Shown one piece after another: positions 26,492-35,674 of a stretch of DNA of 64,000 nucleotides. Positions within the stretch are counted from its first letter, which is position 1, and every line of letters starts with the position of its first letter. Below the pieces are notes generated by a model. The model made no database searches. It was given only the letters and a program-made list of their open reading frames with translations, and was not told the DNA's origin. The position numbers were made by a program, and so were the translations under genes. The DNA is taken from contig NZ_CP079818.1 of assembly GCF_019334725.1 (NCBI RefSeq), positions 248,001 through 312,000 of the forward strand, given 5' to 3'. Source of the DNA: Neisseria perflava (GTDB taxonomy: Bacteria > Pseudomonadota > Gammaproteobacteria > Burkholderiales > Neisseriaceae).

Positions 26492-27766
26492 TTATTCTTC
26501 GGATTTGTCGGCGCTGCGGCGCGATACGCTGATACCGAGTTGTTTGAGTTTGCGGTAAAGGTGCGTACGCTCCAAACCAACCTTTTGCGCCACGCGGCTC
26601 ATATTTTGGCCTTCTTGGGCGATGTGGTACTCAAAGTAGCGGCGCTCGACTTCTTCCCTCAATTCACGCAAAGGCATATTGAAATTGAAGCCGCCGATGA
26701 TTTCTGTCGCCGTCGCGTTTTCCTTCTGACCCAAAGCCACAGCAACGGCCTGCTCGTCCACTTCTTTGCCGTCCGATTCCAACATGATGTTTTTCACCGT
26801 TTCGGCAAGCTGGTCGTAATTGCCCGGCCAATCGTATTGGCGCAAAACCACCAACGCGCTATCGCTGAATTTTACCGGCTGGATTTTTTGACTTTCGGCC
26901 AAATCGGTCATGATGCGGTTGATTAAAAAGACGATATCGTCCGGTTGGCTGCGCAAAGAAGGAACATTGATGCACTCTTTCAACAGCTCCGCCAGTCGGC
27001 CGGCAACGACGTCATCAGCGCTCTCACCGCGTTTAAAGCCGCATGAAGCAATCACACGGACATTGTAGCGGTCGGCTTTTTCAAGCAAGAAAGCAATGCC
27101 GTTTTGGATATTTTTGCTGTAACGGGCAATATCGCCGACATACAAAATACCGCCCGATGCTTTTTGCAACAACTCCAACGGCGTATCGACAATGTGTTCG
27201 ACACGGTCGGTTGCCACCCAAGGCGTACCGCTTTTGTGCAGATAGCGGGCGACAATTTCAAACGGCGAGCCTGCCTCACCGGCCAACAACAGCGGGCGAT
27301 TGTGTTTGGCGGCCGCTTCAATGCTGCCGTTCATTTCTTGAATAACCGGGCTGTTGCCCAGTTTGTCCAAAGTCATGCCGGAGGCCGTCTGAACTTCGCC
27401 ATGTTTCAAGGCGCGTTCTACCGCAGACAAGAGTTTTTGCAGGGCAATCGGTTTTTCCAGAAAATCGAGCGCGCCGATTTTAGTGGCTTCAACCGCGGTG
27501 TCAATGCTGGCATGACCGCTCATCATAACAACAGGCATATTGAGTTGGCCGTTTTTCGCCCACTCTTTCAACAAAGTGATGCCGTCGCAATCGGGCATCC
27601 AAATGTCCAGCAACACCATGGCCGGACGCGTTTGATAACGCAATTGGCGCGCTTCTTCGGCATTTTCGGCCAAAGTAACGGTATAGCCTTCGTCTTGAAG
27701 AATTTCGGAGAGCAGGTCGCGGATGCCTACTTCATCATCTACAATCAAAATATCACTGCTTCGCAT
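26492..27766 (-). CDS. ntrX: NtrX-type response regulator with decayed AAA motifs
   Basis: Response regulator partner of NtrY. The 424-residue protein has an intact receiver domain (Asp10, Asp11, phospho-acceptor Asp54 in MVLLDIWMPDCDG, Lys105) and a C-terminal Fis-type helix-turn-helix (about residues 385-415). The central domain aligns with sigma54-activating AAA domains, but the Walker A position reads GEAGSPFE (163-170) without the Lys, and no GAFTGA loop is visible. It should therefore bind DNA but not drive sigma54 polymerase. It overlaps ntrY by 14 bases. Confidence 0.92.
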   Translation of the reverse strand: MRSSDILIVDDEVGIRDLLSEILQDEGYTVTLAENAEEARQLRYQTRPAMVLLDIWMPDCDGITLLKEWAKNGQLNMPVVMMSGHASIDTAVEATKIGALDFLEKPIALQKLLSAVERALKHGEVQTASGMTLDKLGNSPVIQEMNGSIEAAAKHNRPLLLAGEAGSPFEIVARYLHKSGTPWVATDRVEHIVDTPLELLQKASGGILYVGDIARYSKNIQNGIAFLLEKADRYNVRVIASCGFKRGESADDVVAGRLAELLKECINVPSLRSQPDDIVFLINRIMTDLAESQKIQPVKFSDSALVVLRQYDWPGNYDQLAETVKNIMLESDGKEVDEQAVAVALGQKENATATEIIGGFNFNMPLRELREEVERRYFEYHIAQEGQNMSRVAQKVGLERTHLYRKLKQLGISVSRRSADKSEE

Positions 27767-29879
27767 AAGTTTCTGCCATTTCCGGTAAAGCTATTTTGAC
27801 GCACGCGCCGCCGCTGTTCTGATTGCTCAGGCTGATGCGGCCGCCATGCTCCTCGATAATTTTTTTCACAACGGGCAAACCCAGCCCCGTTCCTGTCGGT
27901 TTGTCGGTAACGTACGGCTCAAAAGCATTGTGCAGCATTTCTTTGCTGAAACTTTTGCCGTTGTTGCAGACGGTCAGGAAAACCTGTCCGCCTTCGCGCC
28001 CTGTTTCGATGTTTACTTGCGGTGCCTCGTCCGACTCCGCCGCTTCTGCGGCATTCTTAAATAGGTTATGCAACACTTGGCGCATGGCCGTCGTATCGGC
28101 GGCAATCGACAGGGCGTCGGCGCTGAGCCGCGCATTAAATTTGCACGCGTCGGCCTCATATAATACCAATACTTCCGACACCAAACCGTTTAAATCTTGT
28201 TTTTCTAAATTCAGCGACGGCGCACGCGCATAATTGCGGAATGCTTCGACCATTTCTTTCAGCGCGGCAACCTGTTTGACGATGGTATCGGTTGAACGGC
28301 TGAGGATTTGAGCGTCTTGTTCATCAAGTTTATCATGCAATTTCCATGCCAATCTCTCGGCAGAAAGCTGGATAGGCGTGAGCGGATTGCGGATTTCATG
28401 CGCCAAGCGTTTCGCCACTTCGCCCCATGCGGCCTCTTTTTGTGCCCGCATCAAGACGGTAATGTCATCAATCACCATCACCACGCCGTTATTGTTGTCC
28501 TCCGGCAGGATGGTGGCCTTGCCCAACAAGATTCGGGCATCGTCGGGAGCGGCGTATTCGACTTGGACGGGTTTGTCGCTGTCGGCGGTTTCATTGATGG
28601 CGGCAAACACATCGGCCAACAGGGTTTGCTGCGGCGATTTGCCGTGCCATTGATGCCAGTTGCTGCCCCACAAAGACACCAGCGAAACGCCCAAAATCTG
28701 TTCGGCGGCCTTGTTAAAGGTTTTCAGACGGCCGTCGGCATCCAAAGTAATCACGCCTGTGGTCAAACTTTCCAACACGCATTCCAAATAGTGGCGGGCG
28801 GCTTCTTCGCGCAAACGGTTGCGCTCGTCCGCCTCTTTGGCAATCGCCAATTGCTCGGTCATGTGGTTGAACAATTGGGTCAAACGGCCGAACTCGTCAT
28901 TGCGGAATACCGGCCGGGTCTGGCTGAAGTCGCCCTGAGCCACCGCCCGCGCGCCCTCTGCCAACGACAACACCGGCGCCACAAAACGGCGGGCAAAATA
29001 CAAAGCCATCACCAACGCCAAAAAGATGGCCAACAATGTCGCGACCAACAGCGTGGACAGGAAAAAGGTTTGCAGGCCTTTTTTGGTATAACTCAGCTCG
29101 GCGTATTTGGCGCGGGCCGCTTCAATCAGCGTCGCATCTTGGGCAACATCTTTCGGAATCGGCTGACGGAAAAACAACGCATAATCCTGATTTTTATGCG
29201 TACCGATCAGCATCCAGCCTTGAGCATACAGCACGCCGCCGATGTTTTCCAAGCTGCGTACCGAGCCGGTCTGCTCCAGCTGCTCCCATCCTTCTTTGTT
29301 GAGCGTAGGTTGATTCAGTTTCAGGGGATTGATGCTTTTCTCGGCTTTATGGGTGGTCGCGTTATAAAGCGCCAGCTGGGCAAATTCGGAAGTAGGCGCG
29401 GATTGGGTCAGCGTTTGCCCCAAGTCGCCGTCCAGCGAAGCGGCGCTGATTAAGTCGATTTGCACCGGCGTGGCGTTGCTGACAGCGTTGTCCACCGCCA
29501 AGTTCAGCGCGGATTTGCTCAAGTTTAAGCTGCGCTCCAATGCCTCATGGGTATCGTTGCCAAACCAAGAATTAATCGTGCCGTTAATAAACTGGGCGGA
29601 AATACCGAACAAAAACACGCCCGGCAATACGGCAACCAAGGTAAACATCCCCGACAGCCGACGTGCAATCTGCGAGCCGAACACGCTTTTGCTGTTGTCG
29701 CGCATCAAAAGCACGACATAGCGCACCAACACCGCGGCCAACACCAGCAACAGCAAGCCGCACAAGGCGACAATCCACCAGAAATAATCGGACAATACGT
29801 TGCTGCTGCCCGTTGCAACAGTCAGACCGTACAACAAAACTACGGCGAATACAGCGGCAATCAGGAGAAAGCGGCGCAT
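27753..29879 (-). CDS. ntrY: NtrY-type sensor histidine kinase
   Basis: Membrane-bound sensor kinase of 708 residues. It has about three N-terminal membrane spans, a periplasmic region, a fourth span near residue 290 followed by HAMP, a PAS domain, the phospho-acceptor helix with LAHEIRNPLTPIQLSAERL (about residues 480-500) and an ATPase domain ending GTGLGLPVVKKIIEEHGG. The gene starts right after the DUF4390 stop, and its AGGAG ribosome site lies in the last codons of that gene. NtrYX in Neisseria has been linked to respiratory gene control. Confidence 0.94.
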   Translation of the reverse strand: MRRFLLIAAVFAVVLLYGLTVATGSSNVLSDYFWWIVALCGLLLLVLAAVLVRYVVLLMRDNSKSVFGSQIARRLSGMFTLVAVLPGVFLFGISAQFINGTINSWFGNDTHEALERSLNLSKSALNLAVDNAVSNATPVQIDLISAASLDGDLGQTLTQSAPTSEFAQLALYNATTHKAEKSINPLKLNQPTLNKEGWEQLEQTGSVRSLENIGGVLYAQGWMLIGTHKNQDYALFFRQPIPKDVAQDATLIEAARAKYAELSYTKKGLQTFFLSTLLVATLLAIFLALVMALYFARRFVAPVLSLAEGARAVAQGDFSQTRPVFRNDEFGRLTQLFNHMTEQLAIAKEADERNRLREEAARHYLECVLESLTTGVITLDADGRLKTFNKAAEQILGVSLVSLWGSNWHQWHGKSPQQTLLADVFAAINETADSDKPVQVEYAAPDDARILLGKATILPEDNNNGVVMVIDDITVLMRAQKEAAWGEVAKRLAHEIRNPLTPIQLSAERLAWKLHDKLDEQDAQILSRSTDTIVKQVAALKEMVEAFRNYARAPSLNLEKQDLNGLVSEVLVLYEADACKFNARLSADALSIAADTTAMRQVLHNLFKNAAEAAESDEAPQVNIETGREGGQVFLTVCNNGKSFSKEMLHNAFEPYVTDKPTGTGLGLPVVKKIIEEHGGRISLSNQNSGGACVKIALPEMAETYAKQ

Positions 29880-29882
29880 GGT

Positions 29883-30476
29883 TTACTCCTGCACGACCGA
29901 CAAGGATTTCCACCCCGAATCCAAATGCCAATTTTTAGAAGTCAGGGCATTGATTTGGAACGGTTTGGGTAGCTTGGCGGTTGTCAGCAGCAGGCGGATT
30001 TCAGCCTTCGTGTCTTTGGCGGCCACATCACTCAGCGCACCCTTGGACAAAACCTTCCAATTCGCGACCGCGCCCACTGCGCGCAAGGCAGCTTCAAGCG
30101 TGTCGTACTCGGTAGAAAACGTACCGACGGTAACGCGATAGCGGTTGGTCAGCGGATGGAAGGATAATTTATATTGAATTGTGCTGTCGTTGTTGAGCAG
30201 CTGGTCGAACTTGAATTTATAAGACGCCACGGACGGCGCCGACAGCTGCCAACTTAAATTGAAATGCAGGGGGACGCCCTGTTTGAGTGCTTCTTTGAGC
30301 TGATCGGGCAGGTCGGTGCGGAAACGGCTGCTGACGGAAAGCTGTCCGGCATGGGTCAGCTTTGCCTCGGCACGGGTCGCACTGATGCCCTCGCCCGCCG
30401 CATTCAGCGACACGGCGAGCAAGAGCGGTACAATCAGCGTTTTACTGCTTTTTAATAAGCGCGTAATAAAAGCCAT
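29883..30476 (-). CDS. DUF4390 exported protein
   Basis: A 197-residue protein with an N-terminal signal-like segment (MAFITRLLKSSKTLIVPLLL and on, Ala-Gly at the end) followed by a beta-rich domain characteristic of DUF4390. Function is unknown. It is nearly always encoded between rsmB and ntrY in betaproteobacteria, so it may act with NtrY in the envelope. Its start overlaps the rsmB 3' end by 35 bases. An in-frame ATG at 30512 would destroy the clean signal sequence. Confidence 0.85.
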   Translation of the reverse strand: MAFITRLLKSSKTLIVPLLLAVSLNAAGEGISATRAEAKLTHAGQLSVSSRFRTDLPDQLKEALKQGVPLHFNLSWQLSAPSVASYKFKFDQLLNNDSTIQYKLSFHPLTNRYRVTVGTFSTEYDTLEAALRAVGAVANWKVLSKGALSDVAAKDTKAEIRLLLTTAKLPKPFQINALTSKNWHLDSGWKSLSVVQE

Positions 30477-31701
30477 CTTGATGTTTGTTCGGTAAAAGCA
30501 CATGCGATTCAATCAGCTCGGCATCGGCATGGCGGTTAAGGAATTTTTGCAATTGACCGTCGTTTTCTTCGACAAAGACCGAGCAGGTAGCCAGCAACAT
30601 CCTGCCGTTTTTCGTCAGGGTCTGCCACAGCGCGTCTAATAATGCTTCCTGTTGGCGTGCGGTTTTGACGGCATCGGTCGGCCGGCGCAGCCATTTGACG
30701 TCGGGATTGCGCCGCGCCACGCCCGAAGCAGTACACGGCACATCGGCCAAAACAGCGTCAAAGGCCTTACCATCATACCATGCCACCAAGTCCTGCGCAT
30801 CGGCACAAGCCAAAGAGGCCGTCTGAAAGCCTAAACGGTCAAGATTGCTCTTCACCCTGTTCAGACGGCCTTCGTCTATATCCAAAGCGGTAACATGACA
30901 ATCTGCCAGTTCCAAGATATGGCCTGTCTTACCGCCCGGCGCCGCACAGGCATCGAGGATGCGTTCTCCGTCTTTCGGGTTCAACAAATAGGCAGCACGC
31001 TGCGCACCAAAATCCTGCACAGACACCAGGCCGTCTGAAAAACCGGGCAGGCGGCTTACCGGCACAGCTTCTTCTAACATCACGGCGTATTCGTCCAACG
31101 CCCTGGCCGCAATACCTTCCGCAGCCAGCTTTTCCAAATAGCTTTCGGCATTGCCGTGTCGGCGGTTGACGCGCAAAGTCATCGGCGGATGCGATTGCAG
31201 CGCGGTGGTAATGTTGTGCCAATGTTTCGGATAATGGTTTTTCAAGTAAGCCACCCACCACAGCGGCAAATTGTGTTTCGCCACATCGTCTTTTTTGCAG
31301 GAAGCCGCGAGCTTGTCGCGTTCACGCAAAAAGCGGCGCAAAATCGCATTGGCAAACGAGCGGAACTGGCCGCGGCCGATTTTGGCAATGCTTTCCACCG
31401 CTTCATTGACCACGGCATGAGGCGCATTGCGCGTGTAATGCAGTTGGTACATCGCCGCCAAAAGCAGGCTTTCAAGCTGCGGATTGTCAATCGGCTTCTT
31501 CAGCATTTGACCAAGCATGTGTTTCAAACTGCCCAAATAACGTTGGCAACCGTAGGCAATATCCTGCAACGCGCCGTTTTCCTGCGCCGTCAGCTGCGGA
31601 TGAGCCGCGCGGATTTCCGCCAAAACATCCTGAAGATTGCGCCCTTCGGCAACCGCGGCAACGCTGTCGGCGGCCAATTTTTGGGCGAGGGACATACTCA
31701 T
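30442..31701 (-). CDS. rsmB: 16S rRNA (cytosine967-C5)-methyltransferase
   Basis: RsmB/Sun methylates C967 of 16S rRNA. The 419-residue protein has the N-terminal NusB-like domain, the SAM motif ILDACAAPGGKTGHILEL (about residue 240), DVPCTASGVARRNPD with the first catalytic Cys, and LLATCSVFVEEND with the second. The start is taken at 31701 or the ATG two codons in; the frame extends upstream to 31926 without family similarity. At least three DUS lie within the coding sequence. Confidence 0.94.
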   Translation of the reverse strand: MSMSLAQKLAADSVAAVAEGRNLQDVLAEIRAAHPQLTAQENGALQDIAYGCQRYLGSLKHMLGQMLKKPIDNPQLESLLLAAMYQLHYTRNAPHAVVNEAVESIAKIGRGQFRSFANAILRRFLRERDKLAASCKKDDVAKHNLPLWWVAYLKNHYPKHWHNITTALQSHPPMTLRVNRRHGNAESYLEKLAAEGIAARALDEYAVMLEEAVPVSRLPGFSDGLVSVQDFGAQRAAYLLNPKDGERILDACAAPGGKTGHILELADCHVTALDIDEGRLNRVKSNLDRLGFQTASLACADAQDLVAWYDGKAFDAVLADVPCTASGVARRNPDVKWLRRPTDAVKTARQQEALLDALWQTLTKNGRMLLATCSVFVEENDGQLQKFLNRHADAELIESHVLLPNKHQDGFYYALIKKQ

Positions 31702-31748
31702 ATTTTTGCTTTCTGATTCATAATTTGATTTCAAGTGTTTGGCGGATT

Positions 31749-32267
31749 TCAGACGGCCTGTTCGGCAGCCAGCAATGCCCGATAATATTCGGCATCTGTT
31801 TTGGAAAAACAGCAAAAGATGATTTTTTCCACTGCCGGACATTGCGGCAGGGTTTGCTTCAAACTCTCCAAAGCGATACGCGCGGCGGCTTCGGCCGGGA
31901 AGCGGTACACACCGGTACTGATGCACGGAAAGGCGATGCTGTGAAGATCGTGTTTCTGGGCAAGCAGCAAGGAATTGGCGTAGGATTGTGCCAATTTGGC
32001 CTCTTCATTTTGTTTTCCGCCAAACCATACCGGCCCGACCGTATGAATGACAAAACGCGCAGGCAAACGATAGCCTTGGGTTATTTTGGCTTCGCCTGTG
32101 CGGCAACCGCCCAAAGTTCGGCACTCATCCAGCAGCTCTTTGCCTGCGGCGCGGTGTATTGCACCGTCTACTCCGCCACCGCCCAACAGCGATGAATTGG
32201 CGGCATTGACAATCGCATCGACTGCCAATCGGGTAATATCGCCCTCGACCACTTCAAAAACAGCCAT
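31749..32267 (-). CDS. Macro-domain protein, likely O-acetyl-ADP-ribose deacetylase
   Basis: A 172-residue single-domain protein of the MacroD/YmdB type, which hydrolyses O-acetyl-ADP-ribose or removes ADP-ribose from acidic residues. Hallmarks are DAIVNAANSSLLGGGGVDGAIH (about residues 17-38), the central FVIHTVGPVW and the phosphate loop PCISTGVYRFP (about residue 115). It lies between fmt and rsmB, genes usually adjacent. Its TGA stop is the TGA inside a DUS (31748-31759). Confidence 0.9.
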   Translation of the reverse strand: MAVFEVVEGDITRLAVDAIVNAANSSLLGGGGVDGAIHRAAGKELLDECRTLGGCRTGEAKITQGYRLPARFVIHTVGPVWFGGKQNEEAKLAQSYANSLLLAQKHDLHSIAFPCISTGVYRFPAEAAARIALESLKQTLPQCPAVEKIIFCCFSKTDAEYYRALLAAEQAV

Positions 32268-32300
32268 TGTTTTCTTTCCTCTACGTTTGTTTCCAGCCTG

Positions 32301-33227
32301 TTACAAAACCGTTCCGACTTCAATCGTCCGGCCTGCCGCAAATGCCTGTATGCTCATGCGTTTGCTGCCGGAAGGCTGCAATTCGGTAATGTTCAGCGCA
32401 TTTTCACCGCACGCCACCAGCAGGCCGTCTGAAGTGCAGGACAACACTTCGCCTGCCTTACCCTGTTTGACCACGACTTCGGCACGCCAGATTTTCATCG
32501 GTTTGCCTTGATACTCGACCCACGCGGCAGGTACAGGGTTGAAAGCACGGATTTTGCGCTCAATCACAGCCGCGCTTTCATTCCAATCGATACGCGCCTC
32601 TTCTTTGCTCAATTTCTGGGCGTAGGTAACGCCTTCTTCAGGCTGTTTGACCGCATTCAGACGGCCTTCAGCCTGCAGACGCTGCAAGTCGGCAACAATC
32701 GCTTCCGCACCCAAACCCATCAGCGCGTCATGCACTTCGTTGGCGGTATCCGTAGGCTGGATGGCGTAGCGGTGTTCGCTGACCACATCGCCGGTGTCCA
32801 AGCCGATGTCCATCTGCATGATACACACACCGGTTTCGGCGTCGCCGGCTTCAATCGCACGTTGAATCGGTGCCGCGCCGCGCCAACGGGGTAACAGCGA
32901 AGCGTGGATATTGAGGCAGCCGTGTTTGGGCGTATCCAACACATCCTGCGGCAAAATCAAACCATACGCGGCCACTACCATCACATCCGCGCCCGTATCT
33001 TTAAGCATTTGCAGGGCTTCGGCGTTATTGCGCAACTTTTCCGGCTGCGCCACGGTCAAACCTAATTCCAAGGCAGCCTGTTTGACCGGCGATGCGGTCA
33101 GCTGCATGCCGCGGCCTTTGGGGCGGTCAGGCTGGGTCAACACCAGCGGAATTTCAAAACCTGCGGCGGCGATGGCTTTCAAGGCGGCGGCGGCAAAATC
33201 GGGCGTACCGGCAAAGATGACTTTCAT
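32301..33227 (-). CDS. fmt: Methionyl-tRNA formyltransferase
   Basis: Formylates initiator Met-tRNA using 10-formyltetrahydrofolate. The 308-residue protein has FAGTPDFAAAALKAI at the N-terminus, the folate-binding/catalytic LNIHASLLPRWRGAAPIQRAI (about residues 105-125, with the Asn-His pair) and the C-terminal OB-fold tRNA-binding domain. AAGGAC precedes the ATG. Two DUS lie inside the gene (about 32424 and 32656). It is followed by the macro-domain gene and preceded by def. Confidence 0.96.
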   Translation of the reverse strand: MKVIFAGTPDFAAAALKAIAAAGFEIPLVLTQPDRPKGRGMQLTASPVKQAALELGLTVAQPEKLRNNAEALQMLKDTGADVMVVAAYGLILPQDVLDTPKHGCLNIHASLLPRWRGAAPIQRAIEAGDAETGVCIMQMDIGLDTGDVVSEHRYAIQPTDTANEVHDALMGLGAEAIVADLQRLQAEGRLNAVKQPEEGVTYAQKLSKEEARIDWNESAAVIERKIRAFNPVPAAWVEYQGKPMKIWRAEVVVKQGKAGEVLSCTSDGLLVACGENALNITELQPSGSKRMSIQAFAAGRTIEVGTVL

Positions 33228-33283
33228 GTTGTGTCCTTGTGAAAATGGTTTGAATGGGCGCGTTGGGCAAACTGTTTCAGCTG

Positions 33284-33348
33284 AAAAGGCCGTCTGAAAG
33301 ATTGAAAACCGAAGTATGCCTTCTGTTTTGTCTTTTCAGACGGCCTTT
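33284..33348 (-). terminator. Widely spaced inverted DUS pair between def and fmt
   Basis: AAAGGCCGTCTGAAAG and CTTTTCAGACGGCCTTT are about 32 bases apart. The loop is long for a terminator, so partial termination is likely at most. Confidence 0.45.
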
Positions 33349-33362
33349 AAGCGATGCGCAGG

Positions 33363-33866
33363 TCAGATGGTGTGTTTCTGACGTTTTTTCAGTTTGGTTT
33401 TGATGCGGCCTTGTTTCAGCTGCGACAAGTGTTCGACAAACACGATGCCCATCAGGTGGTCCAATTCGTGCTGCACGCAGATTGCCAGCAGGCCGTCTGC
33501 TTCCAGCGTGAATTTCTCGCCTTTTTCGTTCAAGGCTTCAACTTTGACGCGCTCGGCACGGGTCACGGTATCGTAAATGCCCGGCACGGATAGGCAGCCT
33601 TCTTCGTAAGTCGTCTCGCCGTCTTTTTCGACAATGACGGGATTGATGAACACGCGCGGCTCGCTGCGGTCTTCGGTCAAATCCATCACGACGATGCGTT
33701 CGTGTACGTCGACTTGAGTGGCCGCCAAGCCGATACCGCGTGCTTCGTACATGGTTTCAAACATATCGGCAACCAATTTTTGGATGCGCTCGTCGATTTT
33801 CTCAACAGGTTTGGCGACCGTGTGCAAACGCTCGTCAGGGTATTGGAGGATGTTCAGTAAAGCCAT
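33363..33866 (-). CDS. def: Peptide deformylase
   Basis: Metalloenzyme that removes the N-formyl group from new proteins. The 167-residue protein carries all three motifs: GIGLAATQ (about residues 44-51), EEGCLSVPG with the metal-binding Cys (about 88-96) and HELDHLMG with two metal-binding His (about 132-139). It is transcribed divergently from the LysM gene. Confidence 0.96.
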   Translation of the reverse strand: MALLNILQYPDERLHTVAKPVEKIDERIQKLVADMFETMYEARGIGLAATQVDVHERIVVMDLTEDRSEPRVFINPVIVEKDGETTYEEGCLSVPGIYDTVTRAERVKVEALNEKGEKFTLEADGLLAICVQHELDHLMGIVFVEHLSQLKQGRIKTKLKKRQKHTI

Positions 33867-33933
33867 AATATTCTCGTTTTATAAAGCTGATGTGTGATTT
33901 TCATACAGATTTGGTTTCCGCCGCCACAATCTC

Positions 33934-33945
33934 CTGTCATGACAG
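33934..33945. promoter_or_regulatory. 12-bp palindrome in the def/LysM divergent region
   Basis: CTGTCATGACAG is a perfect palindrome between the two divergent genes, 68 bases from def and 155 from the LysM gene. A TG-extended TAAAAT box for the plus strand follows about 14 bases later. It could be an operator; no known binding site is recognised. Confidence 0.35.
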
Positions 33946-34100
33946 CAACATTCAATGCTAAAATAACGCCGAAAAATGTTAAGATAGCGCGACAGAGGCC
34001 GTTCGTTATCGTATTGACGGATGGGCGGCAGTTTCGCAAACTCCGGCCTTCTCTGTTTATCATCTGAAGACAAACCAAACCGATTTCAAGGGGAACGGTT

Positions 34101-35366
34101 ATGCAACAACGTATTATAACCCTGCTTTGCATGGCAGGCATGGCTATTTCTGCCCACACTCAGGCAGCTTCTTTAAAAATCCGACCCAATGCGCCGCAAC
34201 GCTACATCGTTAAAAACGGCGATACCTTGTGGGGCATTTCCGGCAAATATCTGTACAGCCCATGGCAATGGAACCGCCTTTGGGGCGCCAACCGCAACGC
34301 CATCCGCAATCCGCATCTAATCTATCCGGGTCAGGTGTTGGTTTTACGCTACGTCAACGGCCAGCCGCGACTGGGTTTTGAACACGCCCAAACCCGTTCA
34401 GACGGCATTCCCGTGATCAAACTGCATCCGCGCGTACGCGAAACTTCCGGCTACGGTATTCCGACTGTCAACGTCAACCTCTACCGTATGTTCATGAAAC
34501 ATCCGCAGATTATCGCTCCGGAAGAAACTGCCAACGCGCCGCGCCTGATTGCAGGCCCCGACAACCGCGTCCTCTACACGCAAGGCAACCGCGTGTACGC
34601 ATACGGCCTGACCGAACCTGGCCGCTACCTGACCTACCGCGTCAATAAAAACATCACCGATCCGGAAACCGGCAAATTCCTCGGCCAAGAAGTCGTGTTC
34701 AGCGGCATCGCCAACACACTGCCTTACACCGACTCCGCCTTGGAACACCGTACCCGCGCTTCTGACGAAAAACTCAAAAGCAACGAGTATTACACCCAAG
34801 TCAACAAAGTCATGAAGCTGCGCACCCAGTCCGCGCAACCTTTGGTTATCGAAGAAGCCGTTTCCGAAATCCGCAAAGACGACTATCTGCTGAAACTGCC
34901 CGAAGGCCTCGACAGCTTCAATGTGATGCCTCACGCCCCTGCCCGTCCGATTCAGGCCAAAGTCGTTTCCATCTTCGATGGCGTGGGCGAAGCCGGCCAG
35001 TTCCAAACCATTACTTTGGATAAAGGTGAACTCGACGGCTTGGACAAAGGCACGGTGGTCAGCCTCTACAAACGCGGCCGCCAAGTCCGTGTCAATCTGT
35101 CCAACAACCTGATTCGCAAGCCGAAAGACAAAGATACGGTTGAATTGGTTTCCATTCCGGCGGAAGAAATCGGTTTGGCAATGGTGTACCGCACATCCGA
35201 CCATCTGGCCTCCGCCATTATTTTGGAAAGCCTGAACAGCGTTTCCATCGGCGATACCGCCTCCGAACCCGGCCGCGATTTGGACAATATGGCCGATGAA
35301 AAAACCATGGACAAACCGGCCGAAGACGAACAGGAAAGAGAAATCGAACTGGAAGTCCGCAGCTGA
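34101..35366 (+). CDS. LysM-domain exported protein
   Basis: A 421-residue protein with a signal peptide (about residues 1-23, ending TQAAS), then one LysM peptidoglycan-binding domain (YIVKNGDTLWGISGKYLYSPW to YPGQVLVL, about residues 34-78). The remainder is a long domain of unknown function with an acidic C-terminal tail. AAGGGGA precedes the ATG. Genes of this type sit between dprA and def in many betaproteobacteria. An AT-type DUS lies at 34397-34408. Confidence 0.9.
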   Translation: MQQRIITLLCMAGMAISAHTQAASLKIRPNAPQRYIVKNGDTLWGISGKYLYSPWQWNRLWGANRNAIRNPHLIYPGQVLVLRYVNGQPRLGFEHAQTRSDGIPVIKLHPRVRETSGYGIPTVNVNLYRMFMKHPQIIAPEETANAPRLIAGPDNRVLYTQGNRVYAYGLTEPGRYLTYRVNKNITDPETGKFLGQEVVFSGIANTLPYTDSALEHRTRASDEKLKSNEYYTQVNKVMKLRTQSAQPLVIEEAVSEIRKDDYLLKLPEGLDSFNVMPHAPARPIQAKVVSIFDGVGEAGQFQTITLDKGELDGLDKGTVVSLYKRGRQVRVNLSNNLIRKPKDKDTVELVSIPAEEIGLAMVYRTSDHLASAIILESLNSVSIGDTASEPGRDLDNMADEKTMDKPAEDEQEREIELEVRS

Positions 35367-35397
35367 TTGAACTTTTTTAGCAGCGATTCGGTAAATA

Positions 35398-35434
35398 AAG
35401 GCCGTCTGAAAACCTGTTTTTCAGACGGCCTTTT
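35398..35434 (+). terminator. Inverted DUS terminator after the LysM gene
   Basis: AAAGGCCGTCTGAAAA and TTTTCAGACGGCCTTTT form a 16-bp stem with a 5-base loop and a T tail. The sequence from here to 35620 shows no supported gene. Confidence 0.8.
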
Positions 35435-35620
35435 GATTGCCTATCAGAATAAAGAAATCTGTAACATATTGTTTAAAGCGCAAACACCATCTCATTTCTC
35501 CAGCCTTTAATCGGCTGCCCTTTTTCTATCGTCTTCCCGTTCTGCCATTCCAATCAGCAATATGGAAAGCCCGATACGCTATTTATTGCCTATTGATTGT
35601 TCCATCTGTTCCTGCCAATT

Positions 35621-35655
35621 AAAAAGGCCGTCTGAAATCTTCAGACGGCCTTTTT
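35621..35655 (-). terminator. Inverted DUS terminator after the FadL-like gene
   Basis: AAAAAGGCCGTCTGAA and TTCAGACGGCCTTTTT, 3-base loop, 20 bases after the porin gene stop. The symmetric A and T runs allow either direction. Confidence 0.8.
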
Positions 35656-35674
35656 ATCCACCACTCAAATCCGA

